Source of the DNA: Deltaproteobacteria bacterium
Lineage (GTDB): Bacteria > JAEEML01
DNA length: 13,792 bases
Direction: 5' to 3'
Assembly (NCBI GenBank): GCA_016283195.1
Contig: JAEEML010000028.1
Location: 1 to 13,792, forward strand
Shown here: positions 5,293-13,792 of the stretch, one piece after another
Layout of the letters: every line of letters begins with the position of its first letter
Position numbering within the stretch: the first letter of the stretch is position 1
Notes under the pieces: generated by a model
Database searches by the model: none
The model's input: only the letters and a program-made list of their open reading frames with translations
Told to the model about the DNA's origin: nothing
Position numbers and translations under genes: made by a program

Positions 5293-6519
5293 TTAGGCGT
5301 CTAAAATAGCCACTGCCGGCAGAGTTTTGCCCTCAAACATCTCAAGAGCCGCCCCGCCGCCGGTGGAAACATGGGTAACTTTGCTGTCAAAGCCCATTTG
5401 GCGCACAGCCGCGGCAGAATCACCGCCGCCCACGATGGTCATAGCGCCTTTAGCCGTAATATCGGCAAAGATTTTGGCAATTTCCAGAGTGCCTTGCGCC
5501 AGGTCTGGAATCTCAAAAACGCCCATCGGGCCATTCCACATGGTGCATTTGGCCGAAGCAAGCTCTTTGCGGAAGAGTTCGCGGGTCTTGGGGCCGATAT
5601 CCACGCCTTCCCAGCCATCTTCCAGGTGATCGGTCACCTTTAATTCGGCAAAGGCGCGTTTATCAAAATCAAAGCCTTTGACAGCCACAAAATCTATCGG
5701 GAAGATAATCTTCTTGCCCTTAGATTCGGCGAGAGCCAAAATCTCTTTGGCAATAGCCTGAATGTCTTTGACATTGCCTTTTTTATCGGTCACTTTGTCT
5801 TCAAAACGGGAAGAGCCAATCTCTTTGCCCTGGGCTTTCATAAAAGTATAAGCCATAGCGCCGCCGATTAAAACTTCATCAACCAGATTCAAAAGATTCT
5901 TAATAACGGCAATTTTATCCGACACTTTGGCTCCGCCCAAAACAGCAATAAAGGGGCGCGGCGGATCTTTTAAGGCTTTGCCAATAACTTCCACCTCTTT
6001 TTTCACCAAATAGCCGGCAGCCGCCTGGCCCAGCACCTTGGGCACACCGGTCATGGAAGCGGCGTCGCGGTGCGAGGTACCAAAAGCGTCATTGACATAA
6101 AGGTCGGCCATTTTGGCCAGTTTAGCGGCAAAGTCGGGGTCGTTTTTGGCTTCGCCTTTATAAAAGCGCAGGTTCTCGAGAAGTGCCACCTGGCCGTTTT
6201 TCAGGCTATTAACAGCTGCTTCGGCTTCATCGCCAATGCAATCTTTCACAAAAACCACCTCTTGCCCCAAAAGCTTGGAGAGGAGGTCAGCCACCGGCTT
6301 TAAAGTGAATTTGGCTTCATAGCCATTCTCGGCCGGCCGGCCAAGGTGCGAGGCCAAAACAACTTTAGCGCCACTGGCAATAGCTTTTTTAATGGTGGGC
6401 AGAGCCGACTGCACACGAAAATCATCAGTAATAACGCCATCTTTCATCGGCACGTTAAAATCGCAGCGGATAAAAAGACGCTTACCGTTCATATTAAGAT
6501 CATCAATACTTTTAACCAT
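5293..6519 (-). CDS. pgk: Phosphoglycerate kinase
   Basis: Pgk transfers the acyl-phosphate of 1,3-bisphosphoglycerate to ADP, the first ATP-yielding step of lower glycolysis, in the cytosol. The 408-residue length is usual for a bacterial enzyme. N-domain substrate motifs are RCDFNVP (18-24), SHLGRP (57-62), LLENLRFYKGEA (113-124) and FGTSHRD (146-152). C-domain nucleotide motifs are LGGAKVSDK (194-202), DIGPKT (307-312), WNGPMGVFE (328-336), GGGDSAAAV (364-372) and STGGGAALE (385-393). The HRDAAS segment replaces the commoner HRAHAS form, while the key Arg is kept. The ATG at 6519 has GAGGT upstream. It lies 60 bp downstream of gap, the enzyme that makes its substrate. The sequence is intact. 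Confidence 0.99.
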   Translation of the reverse strand: MVKSIDDLNMNGKRLFIRCDFNVPMKDGVITDDFRVQSALPTIKKAIASGAKVVLASHLGRPAENGYEAKFTLKPVADLLSKLLGQEVVFVKDCIGDEAEAAVNSLKNGQVALLENLRFYKGEAKNDPDFAAKLAKMADLYVNDAFGTSHRDAASMTGVPKVLGQAAAGYLVKKEVEVIGKALKDPPRPFIAVLGGAKVSDKIAVIKNLLNLVDEVLIGGAMAYTFMKAQGKEIGSSRFEDKVTDKKGNVKDIQAIAKEILALAESKGKKIIFPIDFVAVKGFDFDKRAFAELKVTDHLEDGWEGVDIGPKTRELFRKELASAKCTMWNGPMGVFEIPDLAQGTLEIAKIFADITAKGAMTIVGGGDSAAAVRQMGFDSKVTHVSTGGGAALEMFEGKTLPAVAILDA

Positions 6520-6557
6520 AGGAAATACCTCGAATAAGATAAGTTGGAAGGATAAAG

Positions 6558-6570
6558 GAACTAATAGTTC
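6558..6570 (-). repeat. Small palindrome in the gap-pgk spacer
   Basis: GAACTA, one base, then TAGTTC form a 13-bp palindrome 9 bases after the gap stop codon and within the 60-bp gap-pgk spacer. As RNA it would make only a four-pair stem, too weak for a terminator. It might mark an mRNA processing point that separates gap and pgk message levels, but that is speculative. Confidence 0.25.
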
Positions 6571-6579
6571 AAAATAAAA

Positions 6580-7641
<1,062 letters not shown>

Positions 7642-7746
7642 CTATTTTTCCTCCAAAAGGTTATTAAGGCGAACTTCTTTTGATCGCCGCCCAGCCATTA
7701 GCACTTTTGCAAACGGAATGCAAGGGGAAATTAAGCGCAGATTTCA

Positions 7747-7772
7747 GGCGGCCTATAAAATAATTGTCCGCC
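7747..7772. repeat. Imperfect palindrome at the centre of the divergent spacer
   Basis: GGCGG (7747-7751) and CCGCC (7768-7772) flank an AT-rich core, with most neighbouring positions also symmetrical. Its centre (7759.5) is within two bases of the midpoint between the two divergent start codons. This is the expected shape and place for an operator shared by both promoters. No regulator family can be named. Confidence 0.35.
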
Positions 7773-7794
7773 TCCGGGCTATTTCATTTTTTCT

Positions 7795-7810
7795 CTTTTA
7801 GTGCTAAAAG
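7795..7810. repeat. 16-bp perfect palindrome upstream of the large lipoprotein gene
   Basis: CTTTTAG, TG, CTAAAAG is perfectly symmetrical apart from the two central bases. It contains the AGTGCTAA octamer and overlaps the place where a rightward -10 box would be expected (TGCTAAAA). It could therefore be an operator covering the promoter, or just a symmetrical -10 region. Confidence 0.35.
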
Positions 7811-7825
7811 CGCACTCGGCAAACA

Positions 7826-7860
7826 GGCTCAAGAGGCGGTTATTAGCCCTCATTTGAGCC
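7826..7860 (+). promoter_or_regulatory. Leader hairpin directly before the ribosome site of the large lipoprotein gene
   Basis: GGCTCAA (7826-7832) is the exact complement of TTGAGCC (7854-7860). Inside it, GAGGC can pair with GCCCTC with one bulge, extending the stem. The hairpin ends one base before the AGGAGG ribosome site (7862-7867). This position suggests control of translation initiation or 5' mRNA stability for a large secreted protein; it is not a recognised riboswitch class. Confidence 0.4.
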
Positions 7861-7873
7861 CAGGAGGAAAGTT

Positions 7874-10800
7874 ATGCGCAATTTAAAAAACGGAGCGCTC
7901 ATTTTAGCTATGCTGCTTAGTGCCTGTAACGGCGGCAGTAACAGGTCCGCCACTTTACAAAACAGTTTCCAAATCACTCTACCAAAATTAAACAGCGGCG
8001 AAGAGCTGGAATACATCAATATCAGTGCAAAAAATGCCGATAGCGGCGATACGATAACCGACTTTACCTGCCAAAAAGACAAGTGTAGCGTGCTAGAGCA
8101 AGATGCCACCGGCTATAAGATTTCCTTTGATACCGCCGGGCAAAAATGCCAGGTAGCTGTTTCGGCCGTAACAGCCATCCAAGATGGGGGCGACGGAGTT
8201 ACCGACGCCATTTATGCCTTTAGCGGCGAAAGCAGCGAACCTTGCGTGCCGGGCCAGTTATGCGATGTGGCTATAACCGGGCGCAGCAAAGTCATCCGCG
8301 CTTATCCGCGCTTTAGAGCCCTGGCCGATGAAGCCGGCAGTGGCAAAAAAGCCAATTTCAAAGCAGCTTCAAACGAGCAGGTAGGCAGCGAAGATATCAC
8401 AGAAGAGCCTGGCAATGCCGAAGATATTTCTGCCGATAATACCTCCGGTGCCCAGCTGATTATCACCTTGCCGGTAGCCGGCCCGGGCGGGAGCAAAATT
8501 CCGCTATCTCTGCCTTTTGCCGCCAAAATAGAAGATAGCCACCTGAGCTGGGATGCCATTCTCCCGCGCGAAGTAGCTATGCGCGTCAGTGTCGAGATAG
8601 ACAACAAGAAAGCTTATATAGTCAAAAATGATGGCAACAATAACGATAGCGCCAGCGATATTCATTGCACCGATTTGCTCATAAGTGACAGTTCTCTAAA
8701 TGAGAGTGAGCTAAATGAGGTGGCACAGCTTCTCGGCCTGGAGAATAAAGATCCCAATTGCACAATCTCACTTAATGAATTTTCCAGCTTTGGCCCCTGC
8801 CTGGAACTCGCCCCCATTAGCGGCTGCCTGCTAAGTAATGACCAAATAAGCGCTCTGCCTCTTACCCGGGATGCCTGGGAACTCTGCACCGATAACGCAG
8901 CTTATTTTAAAGATATTTTGCAAAAATACGCTGAAGATGACGAGTTTAAAAAGCTCAAAAATTTCCGCGGCTTGCCTGATTGGAAGGTCAGCGGCATTTT
9001 GCATAAGCAAGAACGCGGCGCCAATATCAGCTGCCACTATTCGCTGAACATAGATGCTAACGGCCTTACCGATTATCTGCTCTATCCACCAAAGCACGCT
9101 CTGGAAAAAGCTATAAGCACCAAGGTGCAAAATGTGGTGCAGCAAATTTTAGCCGCCGATGATGGCTTTTACATCTTGGAAGATGCCTTCTCCGATATAA
9201 GCAATATGTTGGAAAAAGACTCAAACATGGTGGAATATCTGGGCACCAGGATAATAAAAATACCGCTCGTAACACAAACCGACGGCAGTACGGAAATTGA
9301 TTTTGCCGCCACCGGCGTGGTGCTTGATAATGCCGCCCTCGAAGACAAAAGCGAAATACATGACCCACTCAAGTTGCGCCGCCTTGATCTGATAGGCGGC
9401 TCTGTCGGTCTGCTTTATGAGAATAATTGCACAAATGAAACTACCGACGATGCAACCAATATCAGCTGCAAATACATTCCTTTAAGCGGGAACGACAAAG
9501 GCAATTTCGTTAATATAAATTTCAATGAAGATAGCGATAGTAATAGCGATTTTGGGACACTTGGGCTTACAAATACCATCATGGCCGCTATTCGCGGTGA
9601 GGAGTCCCCAATACCAACAACCAGTTTTTCTACTGTGCTTGGCAAAATTTTCAATGGCGGCATATTTGGTTCCATTTTTGGCAATAATAACGGCATGACG
9701 TCAGGGCCCACTGAACCGCCGGAATTTTTGCAGGATTTTAATAACTTACAAGGTAATTTCAATTTGCTTAACTTTGGTAACAAAGGACTTATTCTGACTA
9801 ATGACCACGCCGTACATCAAATTGGTAACGACGGACAAGAACGCAGCATTACTTTTGCCCAATATAGCTGTGAAGGAAACGAGGAGTATGAAGCCTCTTT
9901 CGACAATGTAGTTATTGGTCCGGATGGCTTTGCCTATGCTGCCGACTTTTTGGGCAATACCATTTGGCGCTCGCAGGAAAGTATTTTTGCTGAGCCTGTA
10001 GCTCCCGAAGGAGAGGAAGAGGAAGAAGAAAACCGCTGCCTGGCAATGGAACCATTTATAGAGAATCTTATTGAACCATACTCTCTGGCTATTAAAAACG
10101 GCTTAATGCTGGTAGCCAGTTCGGCGCTTACTGGCAATTTTCTAACAATTGATACTGAGAGCAAAGTAGTAAATAAGCTTAATGAAATCAAACAGTCGGC
10201 AACTGAAAATGTGCTCGTTAATCCCACTTCCCTCCTTTTGCAGCCCAATAACCGCCTTTTGATTGCCGATACCACGCTGGGAGTGGTGAAGCAGGTAAGC
10301 GTGGATAACGGTGAGCTCACCAAAACTGTGGGCAGTGTTTTGGCTCCGCGTCTTAACGGCTCGGAAGCTAAAGCAAGTGAAGTTAACCTGGGCGAGATTG
10401 TGGATATAAAAGCAGCTAGCGGCGATGATTTTTACCTGGGCACAATGCTAAATTATCGGTATGTTTTCGATCGCAGTATTTACGCTCCGCGATCACTTAT
10501 TTATGAGTATCAAAGCTCCAGCGAATCGCTTAAACCAGTGGCCGGTAATACTGATGGTTATACAGATATAACTAAATATGCAGATTATCGCTGGGAAATC
10601 GAAGCTGATAGTATTAATCCAAAAGCCAAAGAGCTCATCATAAATCGCCCGCTCTTTAAGCTGCCGCTAATTAATGATTTGTCGGCTTCTGATAATGATA
10701 ATGAATATTACGGCTATATTCCCAATGAAAAAAGAGAGTGGCGCAACACTCATATTTCTCTGGCCCATTTGCAGGGTGAAGCCTTCTTTGATACCTCTCC

Positions 10801-11515
10801 GCAGCCCTATGCCGAAGGCAATGATGCCGGCTATTATGGAACCACCGCCGGAGCCTTATATAAAATGCCTCCTGATAATTTTGTATCTGTAGCCCCGCTG
10901 GGCGTAAATGTCACCATGAATGATGGCGTAAGCGATGTAATCATCGCATATTTAGCAAATACTTATAATAATACATTGGCCTGTGGGGTGGTAAATAATA
11001 ATAATCACACTATTTACTGGCATCATTACGATTATTATACTGATGAGATTTCCAATACAACTTCCAATTTGCAAATAAATGATTATTACACAAATCTTCA
11101 GGATGTCAGAGCTATAGCCACCAATGGCAGCAACACCCTCTATCTGGCATTGGAAATTAATACCACCTCAGCTGATGGACATGGCACAGATGATTTTTCG
11201 AGAAAAGTCGTCAATTTATTCAAAGTAACCTTCATGCCCTACAACGACGGCAGCGGGCGATTAAATATTTGTGACCCGACAGAAGTATTTGAAGAAGGCA
11301 CAGACGGAGATGGCACCGACGGAGAAGGAGATGCCAATTCCGATACTCCGCCAAGACCAAAACTGGAGAATCTTAATTATGAGCTGCCCGATGACCTCAC
11401 CGCTCTGGCTTACGTACCGGAAAACGAGACCCACCCGGAACTGCTCTGCTACAGCCAAAATTCTACTGCCAATGGCCAGGTGCGCTGCCTGGTTTTAGGC
11501 AATTTAAACAAATAA
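7874..11515 (+). CDS. Large lipoprotein of unknown function with beta-propeller-like segments
   Basis: This 1213-residue predicted lipoprotein has a signal peptide with lipobox LSAC; Cys18 would be lipidated, followed by Asn and a Gly/Ser-rich tether. Residues 30-120 look like a beta-rich domain with paired cysteines. About residues 315-470 are mixed helical with several cysteines. From about 635 to 825 there are propeller-like repeats similar in style to NHL blades: IGPDGFAYAADFLGNTIWRS near 681, and PTSLLLQP-NNRLLIADTT near 785. A run of Glu near 713-719 lies between them. The last third is rich in Tyr, Asn and Asp, more AT-rich at DNA level, and ends with a DGDGTDGEGD linker-like stretch near 1143. 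I do not recognise the family. AGGAGG lies six bases before the ATG. The gene is alone on its strand, between core operons. A surface or outer-membrane-anchored periplasmic role is inferred. Confidence 0.92.
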   Translation: MRNLKNGALILAMLLSACNGGSNRSATLQNSFQITLPKLNSGEELEYINISAKNADSGDTITDFTCQKDKCSVLEQDATGYKISFDTAGQKCQVAVSAVTAIQDGGDGVTDAIYAFSGESSEPCVPGQLCDVAITGRSKVIRAYPRFRALADEAGSGKKANFKAASNEQVGSEDITEEPGNAEDISADNTSGAQLIITLPVAGPGGSKIPLSLPFAAKIEDSHLSWDAILPREVAMRVSVEIDNKKAYIVKNDGNNNDSASDIHCTDLLISDSSLNESELNEVAQLLGLENKDPNCTISLNEFSSFGPCLELAPISGCLLSNDQISALPLTRDAWELCTDNAAYFKDILQKYAEDDEFKKLKNFRGLPDWKVSGILHKQERGANISCHYSLNIDANGLTDYLLYPPKHALEKAISTKVQNVVQQILAADDGFYILEDAFSDISNMLEKDSNMVEYLGTRIIKIPLVTQTDGSTEIDFAATGVVLDNAALEDKSEIHDPLKLRRLDLIGGSVGLLYENNCTNETTDDATNISCKYIPLSGNDKGNFVNINFNEDSDSNSDFGTLGLTNTIMAAIRGEESPIPTTSFSTVLGKIFNGGIFGSIFGNNNGMTSGPTEPPEFLQDFNNLQGNFNLLNFGNKGLILTNDHAVHQIGNDGQERSITFAQYSCEGNEEYEASFDNVVIGPDGFAYAADFLGNTIWRSQESIFAEPVAPEGEEEEEENRCLAMEPFIENLIEPYSLAIKNGLMLVASSALTGNFLTIDTESKVVNKLNEIKQSATENVLVNPTSLLLQPNNRLLIADTTLGVVKQVSVDNGELTKTVGSVLAPRLNGSEAKASEVNLGEIVDIKAASGDDFYLGTMLNYRYVFDRSIYAPRSLIYEYQSSSESLKPVAGNTDGYTDITKYADYRWEIEADSINPKAKELIINRPLFKLPLINDLSASDNDNEYYGYIPNEKREWRNTHISLAHLQGEAFFDTSPQPYAEGNDAGYYGTTAGALYKMPPDNFVSVAPLGVNVTMNDGVSDVIIAYLANTYNNTLACGVVNNNNHTIYWHHYDYYTDEISNTTSNLQINDYYTNLQDVRAIATNGSNTLYLALEINTTSADGHGTDDFSRKVVNLFKVTFMPYNDGSGRLNICDPTEVFEEGTDGDGTDGEGDANSDTPPRPKLENLNYELPDDLTALAYVPENETHPELLCYSQNSTANGQVRCLVLGNLNK

Positions 11516-11535
11516 TTCGATCTTGCTAATAATCA

Positions 11536-12708
11536 CTAATGGCGTGCGATAAGCTCTTTGGCCTTGGCGCGGCTTTCGCCATCTATCGCCAAAACTTCTT
11601 CATAATCGGCAGGTTCTGTCACTTTATGGGCCAGGAGCACTTTTTCGACTACATCATAAATAGCGGTAAAAGGAATCTCCCCTCTAAGAAAAGCGGGCAC
11701 TGCCACTTCATCGGCCCCATTTAGGGCAATAGGCGCCGAGTGACCCATTTTAAGCGCCTCTTTGGCCAAATCCACCGAAGGGAAAGGCGCCATATCGAGA
11801 CCAAAAAATTCCACTGGTGCGAGGTGGGCAAAATCGAGCAGCGGCGGCTCTTTGGTGGTATTAAGCGGCGCCCGCTCGGGGTAAAAGAGAGCATAAGAGA
11901 TGGGCAGGCGCATATCCGGCGGCCCCATTTGCGCGACAACCTGGCCGTCCACAAATTCCACCATAGAGTGCACAATGCTTTTGGGCTGAATAAGCACCGA
12001 AATTTGCTCCGGCGGCACTTTAAAAAGCCAATATGCCTCAATAACTTCCAGCGCTTTGTTCATCATGGTGGCCGAATCGATAGTCACCTTGGCGCCCATA
12101 TTCCAATTAGGGTGCTTTAGAGCCATCTCCGGCGTTACCCTGGCTAAATCTGCCCCTTTAAGGCCTCTAAAGGGGCCGCCGCTGGCTGTCAAAAGCAAGC
12201 GCTTTATCTCATTATGGGCGCCGCTCTTAAGGCACTGGAAAATGGCCGAATGCTCACTATCCACCGGAATAATGGCCGCTTTTGGGTGCTCTTTTAGAGT
12301 CTTTTCCACCAAATGGCCACCGGCCACCAGCGATTCCTTATTCGCCAGAGCCAGCTTTTTGTCGGCGCAAATAGCCGCCAGAGTGGATTTCAGGCCGGCA
12401 ATACCCACCAGAGCTCCTACCACCAAGTCAGCTGCGCCCGCTGTGGCACAGGCTAAAATGCCCTCTTCACCGCCCAAAACCTCAGCTTTGTAATCCAGTT
12501 TGGCTGCCAGTTCTTTGGCCAGAGAAGCCTCGCTTATGCCCAAAAGCGGCACCCGGTATTTATTAGCTATCTCAGCTAATTTATTAATATTTTGCTTAGC
12601 GCAAGCGGCAACTAGTTTAAATTTCTGCGGAAAGCGCTCAATAATATCGAGCGTACTGCCGCCGATAGAGCCGGTAGCGCCGAGTAAGGATACATTCAGG
12701 CTTTTCAT
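11536..12708 (-). CDS. dxr: 1-deoxy-D-xylulose 5-phosphate reductoisomerase
   Basis: Dxr (IspC) converts DXP to MEP with NADPH and a divalent metal, the committed step of the MEP isoprenoid pathway and the target of fosmidomycin. The 390-residue length is typical. GATGSIGGSTL (10-20) binds NADPH; LANKESLV (121-128) follows. Asp150 and Glu152 in PVDSEHSAIFQ, plus Glu221 in SATMMNKALE, are the metal ligands. TASGGPFR (174-181), the flexible-loop HPNWNMG (199-205, Trp202) and PDMRLPI (264-270) complete the active site. No clear ribosome site precedes the ATG at 12708 (only AAAGAA). It lies 15 bases after the stop of the small secreted protein gene, so coupled or leaderless-like initiation is possible. 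It is not next to the usual cdsA/uppS/rseP neighbours. Its stop lies 20 bp from the convergent lipoprotein stop, with no terminator seen. Confidence 0.99.
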   Translation of the reverse strand: MKSLNVSLLGATGSIGGSTLDIIERFPQKFKLVAACAKQNINKLAEIANKYRVPLLGISEASLAKELAAKLDYKAEVLGGEEGILACATAGAADLVVGALVGIAGLKSTLAAICADKKLALANKESLVAGGHLVEKTLKEHPKAAIIPVDSEHSAIFQCLKSGAHNEIKRLLLTASGGPFRGLKGADLARVTPEMALKHPNWNMGAKVTIDSATMMNKALEVIEAYWLFKVPPEQISVLIQPKSIVHSMVEFVDGQVVAQMGPPDMRLPISYALFYPERAPLNTTKEPPLLDFAHLAPVEFFGLDMAPFPSVDLAKEALKMGHSAPIALNGADEVAVPAFLRGEIPFTAIYDVVEKVLLAHKVTEPADYEEVLAIDGESRAKAKELIARH

Positions 12709-12723
12709 ATTTCTTTTTGTTTC

Positions 12724-13065
12724 TTAGCGCGGAACCACAAAAATGCGTGTTTCGCCATTGTATTCATAAATATTGATGCCGGCCCATTTGCCGTTTTTGC
12801 GGGTATTTTCCAGATATTTAGCCTTTAAATTATTCTGGTGAATAATAGTGCGCCATTTAAAGCCACCGCCGGAATTTCTCAGCATCCGCCGGTAGTTCAT
12901 TAAAGTTTCGTTATAATTATTGGGGCAGCGATAACGGCCCGGCTCAATTTGCTTGGCTCCGCTGATTATAGGGGGATTTGTAAAATCATCGGCCCGGGCT
13001 AAAGGCGCTGCCAGGAGCAAAATGGCCACCACCAAGGTACCGATTAGCAGAGTTTTTCTCATCAT
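12724..13065 (-). CDS. Small secreted protein of unknown function
   Basis: This is a 113-residue protein with a clear Sec signal peptide: a positive MMRK start, a hydrophobic core at about 5-20, and an A-R-A motif at 23-25 for cleavage before Asp26. No lipobox is present. The mature part of about 88 residues is basic, has one cysteine (Cys47), and has a WRTIIHQNNL segment followed by a C-terminal strand-like stretch ending RIFVVPR. I do not recognise the family. Two start codons are adjacent: the first (13065) overlaps the Hsp70 TGA as ATGA, and the second (13062) has better spacing from the GGAGGGAG ribosome site. Either gives almost the same protein. It sits between an Hsp70 gene and dxr in one transcript; a periplasmic role is inferred from the signal peptide. 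Confidence 0.85.
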   Translation of the reverse strand: MMRKTLLIGTLVVAILLLAAPLARADDFTNPPIISGAKQIEPGRYRCPNNYNETLMNYRRMLRNSGGGFKWRTIIHQNNLKAKYLENTRKNGKWAGINIYEYNGETRIFVVPR

Positions 13066-13792
13066 GCTCCCTCCACTGACAAATTAACCTGTTGTTCCAA
13101 AGTAACGCCGGTATCTATGTCGTGAGCGTATATCGAAAGAATGCCCTCCACACTTAAGCTCATTATAGCTTCCACGCGCACAGTACCCCGCGCCCCCGGC
13201 CTAAGTCCGCTCAAAATAAACTCGCCTAAAAGAGTATTTTCGCGGGCCACCATGCTGTCACCCTGATAAATTCTTATCACCAGCGCGGCTTGATTATCGC
13301 GCGAATTGGTAAATTGGAAAGAGCGCTGGTTGGGCACCGGTGAGTTGCGGTCAAAAAGAATGTGCATATTACCATGAAAATCTTCAATACCGATAGCCAT
13401 GGGAATCACATCCAAAAGTTGCAACTTGGTATTGGTATTATCAGCCAGGCTATGGGCAAAGAGAGCGGCGCCGACAGCCACCGCTTCATCGGGATGCACT
13501 TGCTTGGAAGGAGAGCGACCGAAGAACTTGGTTATGCGCTCTTCCAAAAGGGGCATACGCGTCTGCCCGCCAACCAAAAGCACTTCATCAATATCGGCCG
13601 GGCTGGCACCGGCATCGTCCAGCACCTGGACACAGGTTTCCAGCGTATGATCAATGAGGTCGGAGACCAAAACTTCATAATCTTCCCTGGTGATAACCAG
13701 AGACAAATCTTTGGGCATACCATCATCGGTCATGGTAATAAAGGGAATAAAAAATTCCTTTTCGGCGCAGGAAGAGAGCTCGATTTTTACCT
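13062..13792 (-). CDS. Hsp70/DnaK-family chaperone, C-terminal part, apparently lacking the alpha-helical lid
   Basis: Hsp70 proteins use ATP to control binding of unfolded peptides. The visible 242 residues start inside the nucleotide-binding domain (KIELSSCAEKEFFIPFI) and continue through ITREDYE, the signature VLLVGGQTRMP and HPDEAVAVGAA. The linker-like LQLLDVIP follows, then a beta substrate-binding domain: IEDFHGNMHILF, RNQAALVIRIYQG-type strands and GILSIYAHD. The Met and Ala expected at the peptide arch are kept (GNM, NQAA). The protein then ends at EQQVNLSVEGA, where E. coli DnaK continues with the helical lid and tail of over 100 residues. The frame stays open to the right window edge; a methionine at 13733 is internal, not the start. 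Its TGA overlaps the next gene. Expected full length is about 490-500 residues if the missing part is standard. Confidence 0.93.
   Translation of the reverse strand, partial: VKIELSSCAEKEFFIPFITMTDDGMPKDLSLVITREDYEVLVSDLIDHTLETCVQVLDDAGASPADIDEVLLVGGQTRMPLLEERITKFFGRSPSKQVHPDEAVAVGAALFAHSLADNTNTKLQLLDVIPMAIGIEDFHGNMHILFDRNSPVPNQRSFQFTNSRDNQAALVIRIYQGDSMVARENTLLGEFILSGLRPGARGTVRVEAIMSLSVEGILSIYAHDIDTGVTLEQQVNLSVEGA

Larger units (their letters stand above)
7642..7873. promoter_or_regulatory. Divergent regulatory region between gap and the large lipoprotein gene
   Basis: These 232 bases must carry promoters for the gap cluster (leftward) and the 1213-residue lipoprotein (rightward). No strong -35/-10 pair is visible. 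An AGTGCTAA octamer occurs once on each strand facing its own gene: minus strand at 7698-7705 (57 bases from the gap start) and plus strand at 7800-7807 (67 bases from the lipoprotein start). Both contain TGCTA, as does the good promoter at 2507-2535, so they may be extended -10 elements. An imperfect palindrome with GGCGG/CCGCC arms (7747-7772) lies almost exactly at the midpoint. The plus-side ribosome site AGGAGG is at 7862-7867. Confidence 0.4.

Noticed and set aside
7698-7807. TTAGCACT and AGTGCTAA, resembling halves of the CIRCE heat-shock operator
   Set aside because: The halves are 94 bases apart instead of 9, each lacks the outer C/G of the CIRCE half-site, and neither flanking gene is a heat-shock gene. 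A shared promoter element is more likely.
13062-13733. Separate short gene starting at the methionine at 13733
   Set aside because: The frame stays open upstream to the window edge and encodes DnaK-like KIELSS sequence, so this Met is internal to an Hsp70 gene.

Overview
The window is a stretch of a Gram-negative bacterial chromosome of roughly balanced base composition. It has no rRNA, tRNA, CRISPR array or mobile element. Eight of the twelve genes are core metabolism or translation genes (partial glmS, an rlmI-type methyltransferase, tsaE, HIT, pgk, gap, dxr, and an Hsp70). Two plus-strand genes encode lineage-specific lipoproteins. The lipobox signal peptides, the MEP-pathway gene dxr and a FISUMP (Fibrobacter succinogenes major paralogous) domain fit an envelope-rich Gram-negative such as Fibrobacterota, Bacteroidota relatives or former Deltaproteobacteria. 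I cannot name the lineage from sequence alone.

Layout. (1) Minus strand, 1-2219: rlmI then glmS, read leftward, with glmS cut by the left edge. (2) 2220-2577: a gene-poor spacer with a strong extended -10 promoter reading right, a weaker candidate reading left, and several inverted repeats. (3) Plus strand, 2578-3762: a 394-residue lipoprotein made of a lipobox signal peptide, a short collagen-like run, three Cys-pair repeats, an EGF-like Cys-rich module and a C-terminal FISUMP domain. (4) Minus strand, 3759-7641: a tight five-gene cluster read as gap, pgk, HIT hydrolase, TPR membrane protein, tsaE. (5) 7642-7873: a divergent regulatory region with palindromes. (6) Plus strand, 7874-11515: a 1213-residue lipoprotein of unknown function with beta-propeller-like segments. 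(7) Minus strand, 11536-13792: an Hsp70 gene (cut by the right edge), a small secreted protein, then dxr.

How the genes fit together. The gap-pgk pair catalyses consecutive steps of lower glycolysis. The genes behind it (HIT nucleotide hydrolase, TPR protein, TsaE for tRNA t6A) are probably co-transcribed, because the spacings are short or overlapping. The Hsp70, small secreted protein and dxr genes form a second probable operon. The two lipoprotein genes each sit alone on the plus strand between core operons, with their own ribosome sites; both look like surface or periplasmic accessory proteins. The most unusual items are the mosaic FISUMP lipoprotein, the very large orphan lipoprotein, an Hsp70 that appears to stop right after its beta substrate-binding domain, and a GAPDH that resembles the kinetoplastid glycosomal type. 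I saw no defence system or other clearly new multi-gene system.
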